Assembly: GCA_037176725.1 (NCBI GenBank)
Contig: JAZBRS010000049.1
Location: 11,488,001 to 11,552,000 of the forward strand
Direction of reading: 5' to 3'
DNA length: 64,000 nucleotides
Origin: Posidonia oceanica
Lineage: Eukaryota; Streptophyta; Magnoliopsida; Alismatales; Posidoniaceae
In this document: positions 21,262 to 37,190 of the stretch, piece after piece
Position numbering within the stretch: the stretch's first letter is position 1
Layout: every line of letters begins with the position of its first letter
Position numbers and translations under genes: made by a program
The notes under the pieces: generated by a model
What the model saw: the letters and a program-made list of their open reading frames with translations, nothing else
What the model was told of the DNA's origin: nothing
Database searches by the model: none

Positions 21262-23371
21262 TCAAGCAGCTGATAGGATGCCTTCGATTTCTACATGAGC
21301 CACCGGATGATTGGGCATGGGATTTTGGCGTATCTGCATCTTTTGCTGCTCTGCCTGGGCCACCTTCAATCTGTCTCTAAGAGCTGGCCACATGATCTCC
21401 CCTTTGTCATTTAGATCATAGATCTTGTCCTTCACCACAAAGCATTCCTCGAGAGTATGTCCATTCTTTTGATGATACAGGCAGTACTTGGACATGTTCA
21501 TGTTGGGGGCGTTTGGCTTAGGGATCGGAAGCTGTAAATCCCCACTCTCAACCAACATCCTAAACACGTCATGGAGTGCCTCAAGAAGCGGTGGGTAGCT
21601 TTGTCTTTTGGGCCCTTTGTAAGTTTGTGGTGGAGGAACATTATTATAGCTCATTTGCCCCTGTGGTGGTCCCCTGTATTTGTTGTTTGGCTGTCCCTAT
21701 TGAGCATACATGGGGTAACTAGGAGGCTGCTGCTGATGGTACTGCTGGGGTTGCTGTTGAAACTATTGGGGTGGCTGAACTTGGTATGCCCCCTGCTGGT
21801 TCTGCTGCTGATATTGGGTTGGCGATCCCTAGTACTGCATTAGCTGGCTTTTACTGTTCTGGTTGCCCCTAGTATGGAACTTGGTATGGGGACTGGTGTT
21901 GCTGATTTTTTCACCCTTTTTGGTTCTATTGTGTTGACACTTGTGCCTTGTTCCCTGTGACACCTTCTATCGTGTGTCACGCAGTTTTCTTCTTGCCATT
22001 CCCTTGAAGCTCTAGGAATGGCAGATCATCCTTGTTGCGAAGAACTCTCGCAGCCCTTTCATATAATTGGGGATATGTGTGAAAATCATCGACAAGTAGC
22101 CCGGCCCTGAGTGCCCTTGTGGTGTTTCTGGCTATGATTTGAACAACTTGGCTCTTAGGAATGTAGCATTCCGATCGGGCGGCCATATCCCTCCATCTGT
22201 TGGCAAAGGTGATGAAGTCTTCATTGGGTCTCATCCTTTCCGTAGTGAAGTCTCCAATAGTTGGCTTGTGTGGCACCCGGTGGCTATATTGACTCAGAAA
22301 ATTTTCTTCCACCATCTTGAAGTCTCGGAAATCATAGGCTGTGAGAGTATCAAACCACTTCAGTGCCTCCCCTTCAAGTATTTTGAAGAAGAGATAGACA
22401 GTGAGCCCATGGTCATAGCGGTAGGGTAGAGCATCCATGGTGAAGGTGGCTAGATAGTTCCTTGGATCCTTTGTCCGATTGTACCTCCTCATTTTTGACA
22501 ATTTAAATCCCGATGGAAGGGTGAAATGGGGGAACTTGGAGGTGTCGAAGCCTACTAGGGCATTTGATGTGACCCCTACTTCTGCAAGTGCCTCTGAGAT
22601 CATTCGTTTGATGTTCAGTCCCGGGATATTTTGTTGCCCCTGGCCCTGGTACCCTTGAGCCTGATGGAATGGCTGTGATTGTAGTGGGAAGGGTGAGGCT
22701 TGAGCTGAGGTATAATATGGTTGTAGGACTGGGAATGATGGCTGTGGTTGGATTGTCCCTTGGTAATGGTGTGAAAGGTAACTTGTTGGGGATGGTGTGG
22801 TTTGCTGGATGGACGGTTAGGTCGGAGTTGTATGATACTGCAGGGTATATTGTGCTGATGGGTCTCGGATTGGGAAGTTTATTGTAGGACTTGGCGGCAT
22901 AGTGTAGGCATTCTCGGGGATAGGTGCGGTCATCGTTCCCTGGTGAGAGTTTGGGAAGGAAGGTCCATGCATGAGTGAAAGTTGTGGGCTCCTGGATGAG
23001 AGGTTGTGCTGGGCCATGAATTGGTGGGCCTGGTTAGTTGCACCCTCAGGTAGTTGATGGGAATTGACCGACAAAGATGGTACTACATGGGAAGTTGCCC
23101 TTGGGAGCATGTGTTCAAACGGTGCGCTCCACAACTGTGAGCAGTTTACTTCTCCTTCAACTTCCTCCTGACTCCCATGGTAATTTGGTGAAGAGACCGT
23201 CGGAGTAGGGCCCCCTAGGGAATAATTGTAAGGTATGGTTACATGGGGAAACTTTCGACGGCCATATTGCTGCATGAACCTCGAGGTTTCCGGCCCCTCT
23301 AAAGTTGGGGTGTTAAACAGGAATCTGCTTTGGCTCATTACTTGTGCTGTAGAAGTTGAGGCGGATGACAT
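21262..23371 (-). pseudogene. Gag of element 2
   Basis: An N-terminal Ser/Pro/Gln-rich part (23371-22817) shares its frame with the gag core at 21977-22603 (EGEALKWFDTL, FLSQYSHRV, FANRWRDMAARS). A frameshift lies between the core and the zinc knuckle-like module at 21262-21654 (CLYHQKNGHTLEEC). A Gln/Pro/Tyr-rich stretch with stops separates them (about 21660-21960). It is related to gag of element 1 but clearly diverged. Confidence 0.85.
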
Positions 23372-24827
23372 ATTGATATGAGAGTGATGTGCTCTGGATA
23401 GTGTTTATCAGCCTCCTTGGCGGAACTGTTTCTTAAGTTGTTACAAATGTTTTGGAAAATGAAATTACAGACTCCTTTAACGACACTACTTTCTAAACTA
23501 TTACATACTCGATTTGATGAAATAAAAGGAAGGTAATTACAATTCTCTAAACTCAATAATCACCCAGTAGCTGCTTTGACGTTTCTGTAACTTGTATTAT
23601 CAGTCTCAACAAACCATCTTGCAAACAAGGCACCCAAACGTGATCTGCCTAGAGTCGCCAGTGATGGCAGCGACACGAGTTGTCGTCGATTCAAGCGGTG
23701 ACGAGAACTGACATCGGTAAGACATGCGGCGAGCGTGTCTGTCCTCCCAGCGATCAGAATCTGTCCTTGACAGATTGCTTGTCACACAAGGTTGATTAAA
23801 CAAAAAGGTTTCAAACAGAATGCTGGTTTTACTTGTTCAAATGGTTAATTAATTGATTGATTTAACCTGCGTTCTCTCGACTGTCAGGTTCCTAGGGCAG
23901 GCTGACTTCGTGGGATCTAAGGGTCACACAATAGGATTTTGTCTCTTCAGGTACCTCCCTTTGACATTCGTTAGGGTCTACCAAGAGGGCCTAAGTGGCG
24001 GATTTGTCTCTCTATAGAGGGGCTCGCAACCTAGGATTCTGTCATTAAGGTTGTATCCTAATAAACCACAAAGTGATAAATAAACACGGAATACTAGAGT
24101 ATCAAGTATCTATTAAAGGCTATTATTGACCCAGGGAGAAGGAAATGAGTTAATAACAAAACCTCAGAACACCTTAAGTTTTCAATCTAATTATCATAAT
24201 CAAAAGCAGAGTATGGGAGAGCGACTTGCACTGGCCCGGTTCACTCGACTTGATTGTTCCAACTAGAGAGAGATTCCCTTAAGGAACTTTAACTCTAATA
24301 TTAAACAAATAGTTTCACAAAAAAACCTAACAATCGCTAAAAAACCAAAAGAAACATAGTGGACAATATAATATGGTATGTTTTACTGCTGCAGATCTAA
24401 AAAAAACGTAAACAGAGAAAAACAAACAAATGATCTGCACGAGAAATCGTATCCAGATCTGGTCGCCAATAATACTGGCGCCGAATTGAGTCGTTGCCTC
24501 TAAGTACGAATGAGACTCGGCGCCGCGTATATAGGCGGCTAGATATGGAGGCTATCTAACGTCAGATAGAACTGATTCGGTTGTCGGTGCTATAGGTGCT
24601 GAATTGAGTCGTTACCTCTAAGTACTAACGAGACTCGGCGCCTCAAGCAGAGACGACTAAATGTGAAGTCCTTCTAACGTCAGACTAAAAACCCGATGGA
24701 AGGTCTGGGTGTCGTGAAACCCTATACGCACGACTTCTAGACCTAAAACGACACCTAGATCTAAGAAAATAAATGAAGAGAGGAAAGGAAATGCTCACGT
24801 AGTATGGAGGGTTGGCTCAAGTCGGTT
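23372..24827 (-). other. Leader of element 2
   Basis: About 1.5 kb with no convincing coding sequence. It includes a two-copy repeat with a GGCGCC-based inverted repeat (24477-24695). A TGGCGACTCTAGG word on the - strand near 23645-23660 resembles the primer binding site of element B but has no LTR end that I can support. Confidence 0.5.
24477..24695. repeat. Two-copy 118-bp direct repeat with GGCGCC hairpin
   Basis: Two copies begin at about 24479 and 24597 with GCCGAATTGAGTCGTT or GCTGAATTGAGTCGTT, and each contains GAGACTCGGCGCC about 30 bases later. In the first copy GGCGCCGA...GTC pairs with GACTCGGCGCC, giving an imperfect GC-rich hairpin. Confidence 0.7.
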
Positions 24828-24842
24828 CCACCGTGATCGCTA
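24828..24842 (-). other. Primer binding site of element 2
   Basis: TAGCGATCACGGTGG on the - strand, six bases after the LTR end. It differs from element 1's site in a few bases, including TGG to TAG at the first triplet, a G-to-A change. Confidence 0.55.
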
Positions 24843-25492
24843 ATTTTCTGTAGATGTGGATTTTGGGTATTGATGTAGGCGTCAGCACTTCCACAGATGT
24901 CGACAACTAATGTGATTGCCACTCGTCGATTTGCAAAGCCGGCTGACATGATGCCTGCAAGAGATGTAGATGTGGGTCGCCGGCTCACTGGATTAGCAGC
25001 AGGATGCTGTCCGGTGGCGTCCTCGTGCTAGGTAGCGAGTTCCTTTCCTTTAAAACAAATAGAGTAGATCTAGGTGAGTCCAGGTGTAGTAAACAATGTT
25101 AGAGAAATAAGAAATAACATAAACAATTGCAATTAATATTAACCAGGGGTGATCCCCCGCATGCATATGCTATGGGTCATATTTAAGGAATGCAATAATG
25201 TAATAAAAAAAAGTAGTCTGGAACAAATACTCCCTTTACCCTCGTGCTCTATGCTGTGGAATGAAGAAGCAGAGGCACATTCAGAGCTCCGGCTAGGCAC
25301 GATCTCTGGGATCTCACACAGAAATGGGACAGAGTAGAGGGACTATGAGTTACTCAGAATCTTTACACTAAGGCACACTCAGAGGTCTCTCATAACTTTA
25401 GGAAATCTCACTACACTCAGAAGATCCTTCATAACTCTGGGAAATGCCACTGATTCTAAAAAATGCCTTCGCTTGAGCTCTAGCTCTCGGGA

Positions 25493-25504
25493 CCTATTTA
25501 TAGA
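25493..25504 (-). promoter_or_regulatory. LTR TATA box, element 2
   Basis: TCTATAAATAGG on the - strand inside the LTR, placed like the TATA box of element 1's LTR. Confidence 0.65.
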
Positions 25505-25578
25505 ATTTCGGGGCATTAGATAGGACGAGTGGAAGCTTCTAGATGCGATTTTAAAATTAAAAATCGAACATTTTCACT

Positions 25579-25825
25579 AGTCGCCACATGAACCAGCGAC
25601 AAGCATAAATATCTTGTTTTTAATGATGTGGAAATGACGTGGAGGCTTGTCCATCGGATAAGGAAATAGTCCACGTAGGCTAGTCGCCGCTACGAGCGGT
25701 GGCGAGTTACAAATATTTTGTTTTTAAGGACGTGGAAATGACGTGGAGGATCGCTTATCGAATAAGGAATAAGTCCACGTAGGCTAGTCGTCGGTGTGAG
25801 CTGCGTCGAGCTACAGATATCCACA
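25579..25825. repeat. Tandem 103-bp units with GTCGCC hairpins
   Basis: Units start at about 25579, 25682 and 25786 with TAGTCGCC or TAGTCGTC, followed by TTGTTTTTAA, TGACGTGGAGG and AGTCCACGTAGGC. Each unit begins with an inverted repeat, for example TCGCCGC...GCGGTGGCGA in the second. Confidence 0.8.
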
Positions 25826-26045
25826 TTTTTCTAGAATTTTCTAGAATCTTGGTTGCTATGATATATATGATATACCATATATTTAAGTGCTAGAAAAATC
25901 GTAGAAATAATAATAATTATGGGAAAAAGGTTAGAATATTTTATAAAAATCCCATATTTTATATTAAAGTCCAAGATGACAAAATATGTTTAGAGAGAGT
26001 GGCAGGATATTCGTTGCTTGCTAACGTGGCAACGACACTCAACTA

Positions 26046-26066
26046 GTCGCCAGTGTCACTGGCGAC
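26046..26066. repeat. Perfect 10-bp hairpin GTCGCCAGTG/CACTGGCGAC
   Basis: Two perfectly complementary 10-base arms separated by a single T, inside the LTR of element 2. It is the cleanest example of the GTCGCC hairpin family. Confidence 0.85.
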
Positions 26067-26640
26067 AAGCAGTGTCGTCGCATAGGGAGGCAATGAGTTG
26101 GTTTTTTTACATTTTTTTCCATTGTCTTTTATATTAATCCACAGAGACTCATTAAAAGCCCGAAAAAACTTCAGAATTTCCATGAAATCATAAAAATATT
26201 TCATTTAATATTCAAATATTCAAATCTACTACTAATTTGAGTGCAACGAGAATATTAACTCTGTCATAGCTAATAAACTCGTATTAAATATTGTTAAAGG
26301 GATTCAAACTTACTACTAGCTTAAGTAGAATAAGAGTGTTAGCTCTACCATAGCTAACAGACTTATACTGAAAAAAGTGTTCAAGGTACTCAAACTTGCC
26401 ACTAGTTTGAGTGTGTCAGCTCTGCCACAACTAACGACCTTGAATCAAGTAAAACCAAGTGATGTTTTTAAATGAATTATGGAAAAACTTGAAAATGTAC
26501 TATAAGTCCTTAGTTATGCGATTTAGGATGCTTCAAGGTTTCCTATCCTTAATTGACTCTTGGAAATACGAAAATGGGATATCTACAGAGACAATAATAA
26601 TATTGCAAACCTGATAATAATGTCTAATAAGACATGATTA

Positions 26641-26759
26641 TGTGAAATGAGACATGCTTGAGGTGAAATGAAACATGAATAAGGTGAAATGAAATATAAT
26701 TGAGGTAAAATGAAACATGAATAAAGTAAAATGAGACATGATTGAAGTGAATTGAGACA
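26641..26759. repeat. 21-bp tandem repeat upstream of RPT6
   Basis: About five and a half copies of a 21-bp unit GTGAAATGAAACATGAATAAG with substitutions, just outside the LTR of element 2 and about 270 bases upstream of the RPT6 start codon. Confidence 0.8.
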
Positions 26760-26870
26760 AAAAGGGTAATATTAGAATGTAAAAAAGTCTATAATCCTTT
26801 TTTGCAAAAAAAGAAAAAAATTGACCCTATCTTACCAATTCTACTCTTGAGTAGAATTATATTGCCAGTG

Positions 26871-26926
<56 letters not shown>

Positions 26927-26927
26927 C
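26871..26927. repeat. TAA microsatellite, about 19 repeats
   Basis: An uninterrupted trinucleotide run of about 57 bases ending 100 bases before the RPT6 start codon. It lies in the promoter or 5' UTR. Open frames through it (poly-Ile, poly-Tyr) are artefacts. Confidence 0.95.
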
Positions 26928-27026
26928 AACAAAATTTGCTTGATACTTGTAAAGCAGCAGAACAGACACAGAGAGCAACGAAAAAGTAGACAGAGCGGAG
27001 AAGCGTCGTGGTGGAAGAAAAGAAAG

Positions 27027-32505
<5,479 letters not shown>

Positions 32506-33325
32506 ATGTATTTCCTTAGTGGCTTCCATAGACGGGCATCTTCCTGTGTTTCAAATTTGCTTTCTTTTTTTCCCTTCCATTCTTTTCTATACGATACGTA
32601 TACGTTATACTATAGATGTGTAGCTTGTTTATTCTCACAAATTCGTTTTGTGTAATTTATGAATATTTAAATCATATCTTCCTCTGAAATACCAGTGATA
32701 CTTCTAAAAGAAAATATATGTTTCTGACTATCGTCAGTCCTGGGCCCTGAGTCCTGATCCAATCGATGGTTGAAATGTTTTGAGACTCGCGATATTAAAA
32801 CCATGTGTCTTAATCGTTGCACTGAGTTTGGTGCAGGTTTACTAGACGTGTAACCTTGGTTTGGCTTTTAGGTCAAAATCAGCTGCTCGAGTAGCAAAAC
32901 TGGTGGTCCGGTGGATAGTGGAGGAAGGCTTGGTCATATTTTTGATACAAAATTACCAACAAGATTCTAGCTTGACGAAGATGCACCAGAGAAATTGTTT
33001 TTACGAGATAAGCTCAAATAAAGCCGTTGTCAAATGGGTCAGATTTGGGTTGGTTCAGATCAAGTTGGGGAAAAATTCGGGTTCTTCAACCAACGCTCGG
33101 TAAATGGGTTCTAAACCAGAACCTGAACCAAATCTGTCTCGGGTTTGGGTTAACCTGAACTGACCAGTTTTGTTATTTGTGTCGGGTTTAGTTGATCTGA
33201 CCTAGGTAAGACGGTTTTCCTTATTTTGCATTTATTTTTGTGAAGTTCTGTAGTTTCAAAATCGAACATGATATAACCTAAAGTGCAGAGTCATGCAAAT
33301 TAGTCAATTCATATTAGAAAAACAA
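32506..33325. other. 3' flank of RPT6
   Basis: AT-rich sequence with the presumed RPT6 3' UTR. A stretch around 33050-33200 repeats CGGGTTTGGGTT-like words (GGGTTTGGGTTAACC, TCGGGTTTAG). No gene is seen. Confidence 0.6.
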
Positions 33326-33464
33326 ATCTACAGAGAAAATATAACCTATAAAATAAACTACAATATATTCCAAAAGTAAAGTAATATTGTACTATAGTTT
33401 GCTCATGTTGTCATCCATTCACCACAATAGTTGGTAACTAAAATACTAAGTTTGTTCACGAGTC
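33326..33464 (+). repeat. 139-bp direct repeat, left copy
   Basis: It begins ATCTACAGAG and ends TTGTTCACGAGTC. It is about 95 percent identical by eye to 37052-37190 and lies in plain RPT6 3' flanking DNA. Confidence 0.9.
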
Positions 33465-33909
33465 ATCCACACCAACGCATTTAAAGTATACGTGTTGATT
33501 TGATGTTTAGTCAAATTTTTATATGAAAAATATTAATTATAAAAAAAATAAAAGTAAAAGTTTATTGAGGTTATAAGTATTCAAATATACATCCTCATGA
33601 TTATCTTGCAGCATCTTAGTAGTTTCGTAGTTTCAACAAAGACGAAAGATACCATAGTGGAAAAAGATGCAATCGTGAGGGTTGCTGGACGTGGAAAAGC
33701 ATATTCGAGAGGAGAGATCATTCCGTCTATCATTCTTCTTCTTCATCATCTCTTCTAGAATTTCTCCATGTGTTGTTGTTGTTGCTGCTGTGGTTGTTGG
33801 TGTCGGTGTTAAGATAAGATTTCTAACGGAGGCTGATGGATAATCTCCTATCGTCACGTGCAAGTTGGTGTAGTGATTTGGCAGGGTTTCTAGTTGAGAA
33901 CGATCTAGG
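33465..33909. other. Flank between the 139-bp repeat and the hAT element
   Basis: AT-rich noncoding DNA with a short GTTGTTGTTGCTGCTG run near 33770. No feature beyond that. Confidence 0.6.
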
Positions 33910-36900
33910 TAGAGTTGTAAATCGGGCCAGGTCAGGCTGGTCCGGCCCGATTTTTGTTAAGTCCGTTCGGGTTTGGTCTGGGCCGGGCCACCTGCTAGAT
34001 TGGGCCGGACCGGGTTGGGCCAAGTCAAACATTTGTCTGGTCCGGTACGGCCCACGGTTGGACCGGGCCATGGACTGGGCCGGTCCGTTCGGTCCATTCG
34101 ATCCATTTTTTTTAAAAAAATATAAATTTAAAATTTTATTTTTTTATTAAATATTGATATATACATAAAAAAATTGAAAATTACATAAAATAAATGCTTG
34201 ATATTGATATATAAAATTTTACATAAAAAAATTGAAAATTACAAAAAAAATTGAAATATTGATATTTAAAATTTTACATCTCTTTACAATTTTTTTACAT
34301 AAATATTTAAAAAATTACATCTTAAGTTCTTAATCATGTGTGGAGTCTGTTTCGGTCCTCGTGTCTGTTGAAGTTGATGCTGTCTCGTCGTCTTCAGTAT
34401 CACTGTTTAAGTTTAGTCTTTAAAGACGATCAACCGCATCGTACCAGTCTTTCAAACATACGGAGGTTTCTACAGACTTTTCTGATAATCTACATCTTCT
34501 ATCACTTAAAACTCTTTTACCTGCAGAAAATGCAGACTCCGACGCCACAGTAGACGCCGGAATCGTTAGTAAATCTTTAGCCATTCTAGAAACTATAGGA
34601 AACCTAATTGCTGTATTAGACTACCACTTTAATATATCTAAGTTATTCAATTCTGATTCACTAAATGCAAATTCACATTCTAAATAATTTTCTAATTCAT
34701 TATTTGTTGATGATTTTACATATTTTTCCTTTTTCTTATTTAATCTACTCCAAAGTGAACTACCAGTACTGCTACTACTACTATGTGGTCCTACAGTACT
34801 AGATCTAGGTGCACTAGAACTACCTTCACCACAAATTTTAACATATTTTTCAAATAATGTATACAAAGTAGTTTTAATTTTATTATTAAATTCTTCTATT
34901 AAGTTACTTTTATTCATGTTACTAAAAATATTATCTATAAGTATCATACAATTAACAAGTCTATGCCTAGGATCCATAATTATTGCTAAACATGTCCACA
35001 TTGGAGGATCATCCCAATAACTATTATATTTATGTTACATTACTTGAATAATGTTTACAAAATTTAGCACTTCTCTATATTGCTGAAAAATATTTGTAAC
35101 ATTAAATAAATTAATTAAAACTAGATTACTAGTAGGATAATATTGACCAGATAATTGTTTAGTAGCATTATAAAAAGGTTCTAAAAAAGTATGAATTATT
35201 TGAGAATTTTGCCAATCTTCATCATTTAACATATAATTAGATTTTGCATTATAAAATGCTGTAATTAAATAGCTATAAGGTAAACTTCAACTTAACATAT
35301 CATAAGTTGAGTTCCATCTATGTTGAACATCAAATTTAAATTTTTTAGGTTTTAAACCATTTTCTGAACATAAATGTCTAAATTCTTGATATCTTTTAGG
35401 TGATGTTTGAATAAATAAAATAGCCATTCTTATACTTTCTATATAAGGTCTAATGCAATCTATACCATCTTGTACAATTAAATTTAATATGTGACAACAA
35501 CACCTACAATGAAAGATTTCACCATTTAATATTGGTTTTAATTTTCTTTTTAATAAATCTATGGCAACATTATTATTAGAAGCATTATCAAAAGATATTG
35601 TATTAATTTTATAATATAAGTAAAATTCTTTAGTAATTTCTTCTAACATATTAGCTATAGCCTTACCAGTATGTGGATGATCAAATACTCTAAAAGCTAT
35701 TAATCTTTTTTGTAAAGTCCACTCTATGTCTATCCAATGTGCAGTTAAACATAGGTATGAAAAATTATTAGGACTTGTCCAAACATCACAAGTTAATGAT
35801 ACTTTACATAATAAACTAAAAAATATTCTCATTATATTTTGTTTATCTTTTTTAAATGTTTTATGAATAATATTTTTTATAGTGTTTCTAGAATGACTTT
35901 TAAATTGTGGATTAAGACAATCTTGTATACAAGATTCAAATTTTTTATTTTCTAATAATGAAAATGGTTGTTCATATTGTACTATATATTTTGTTAAACG
36001 TTCTTTTGTTTCTTCTGCATTAAATTTCCAATTTACTAAACCATCTGAACCTATGTGTAATTTTGATTGCCTTAAATTTGTATTTTCTTCTTTATTGTGT
36101 GTAGCTATACATTTTTGTAAATGCCTAGCTATGTGACCTACACCCTCACCCTTAGGACAAGTGTATCGCGAACCACAATAATTACAATAGCATATACTTT
36201 CATCTGTAAGGTCTATGGTAACATGTTCCCAAACCCATGAACTCTGTTTCCTAGGTTTTTTTGTGCTAGTGGATTGTGTAGGGGTGTCTTGATGTTGAGG
36301 CTGGTCTGACTCCTAGGTTGGGATATAATCATGGCTTCCTACGTTTTCTATTATAAATATCTAAAGTATGAAAAAACAGATGAAAATTATGACTAGAGAA
36401 TTTAACAGTAGAGAAAAACAGATGTAATAACTAATGTATGAAACCCTTAACCCAAAAGTCCCAAAACCTAAAAATGGAGGGAGTAAAAGTAGAGAAATTA
36501 GAGGGATTAGAAGTAGAGAATTTTTGTAGCTCAGAAGATCAGCAGAGTAGCAGTAGTAGCAGAGTCAGAGAACAATTGAGCAGATCAGCAGACGGGAGAC
36601 CGGAGTGTGGGAGAATTGGCCACTTGGGAGAATTATGAGAGTGGGAGAATTGTGAGAGTGAGAGAATTATGAGTGTTGTAATAAGAGAGAAGAGTGAGTT
36701 GTGTGAAAAAATATGAAGGTATGGTAGGATATTTATAGGAAAATGAAGAGAAGAGAAGAGAAAAGGAAAAAAAAAAGCCGTTTGTGTGTTGTAGCCGTTG
36801 GCAATGGCTAACAAATGAGCCGTTGCCAACAGCCATTTTGTGTTTTTTATTTTTTTTTTTAATTTTTTTGGGGCTGGCTCGGCCCATGCTGAATTCAACG

Positions 36901-37051
36901 GGCCCACTAGGCCCACTTAGCGGGACTAGTCGGGCCGAAGTGATGGGCCCGGCCTGGCCCGGGCCCATACCAGGCCTGGACCGGCCTGGCCCATGGTTTA
37001 CGTGGGCCGGGCCGGGCGGCCCACGACCGGCCTGGCCCGTTTTACAAGTCT
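33910..37051 (-). mobile_element. hAT-superfamily DNA transposon, degenerate
   Basis: The ends are inverted repeats: left AGAGTTGTAAATCGGGCC (from 33911) against the reverse complement of the right end, AGACTTGTAAAACGGGCC (ending 37051). Many GGCCCGG/CCGGGCC words crowd the first 190 and last 190 bases, typical of hAT subterminal transposase-binding arrays. Between them is a - strand hAT transposase remnant. The flanking 8-mers ATCTAGGT and ATCTACTG agree only in their first five bases, so the target duplication is doubtful. The left base could be 33910 or 33911. Confidence 0.85.
34420..36312 (-). pseudogene. hAT transposase remnant
   Basis: One frame runs from 36312 to a stop at 34420-34422, about 630 codons, interrupted by TGA 35287-35289, TAA 35035-35037 and TAG 34621-34623. 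In order: a BED-type zinc finger near 36190 (CNYCGSRY ... HIARHLQKC), the RNase H-like core with Asp in TCDVWTS and Asp in SFDNASNN, the RW motif (HRWNSTYDML), and the C-terminal hAT dimerisation region (IPASTVASESAFSAGKR) carrying the catalytic Glu. There are no frameshifts. The three stops fit CGA, CAA and TGG mutated by one transition, so decay seems fairly recent. The family member was not identified. Confidence 0.9.
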
Positions 37052-37190
37052 ATCTACTGAGAAAATATAACCTATAAAATAAACTATAATATATTCCAAA
37101 AGTAAAGTAATATTGTACTATAATTTGTTCATGTAGTCATCCATTCACCACAATAGTTGATAACTAAAATACTAAGTTTGTTCATGAGTC
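37052..37190 (+). repeat. 139-bp direct repeat, right copy
   Basis: It lies exactly between the hAT right end and the first base of the LTR at 37191, and duplicates 33326-33464. It ends GAGTC, a candidate target duplication of the downstream LTR element. Confidence 0.9.

Larger units (their letters stand above)
17963..26587 (-). mobile_element. Element 2: Tat/Ogre-lineage Gypsy element, truncated in reverse transcriptase
   Basis: On the - strand: 5' LTR (26587-24849), primer binding site, leader, gag, protease, second protease plus G-patch, and the start of reverse transcriptase cut at 17963 by another LTR. The domain order matches element 1, and many protein blocks are recognisably homologous, but the nucleotide sequences and LTRs differ, so these are sister families rather than copies. 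RNase H and integrase are absent here. Confidence 0.85.
24849..26587 (-). mobile_element. 5' LTR of element 2 (1,739 bp)
   Basis: On the - strand it runs from TGTAGATATCCC at 26587 to CCACATCTACA at 24849, with a TATA box at 25493-25504. Apart from its ends it does not resemble the LTR of element 1. It carries a different hairpin family, GTCGCC...GGCGAC (25580-25820 and 26046-26066). Confidence 0.8.

Noticed and set aside
23640..23665. TGGCGACTCTAGG as a second primer binding site in the leader of element 2
   Set aside because: No LTR end with a matching TG start could be found around it; the site at 24828-24842 next to a real LTR end is better.
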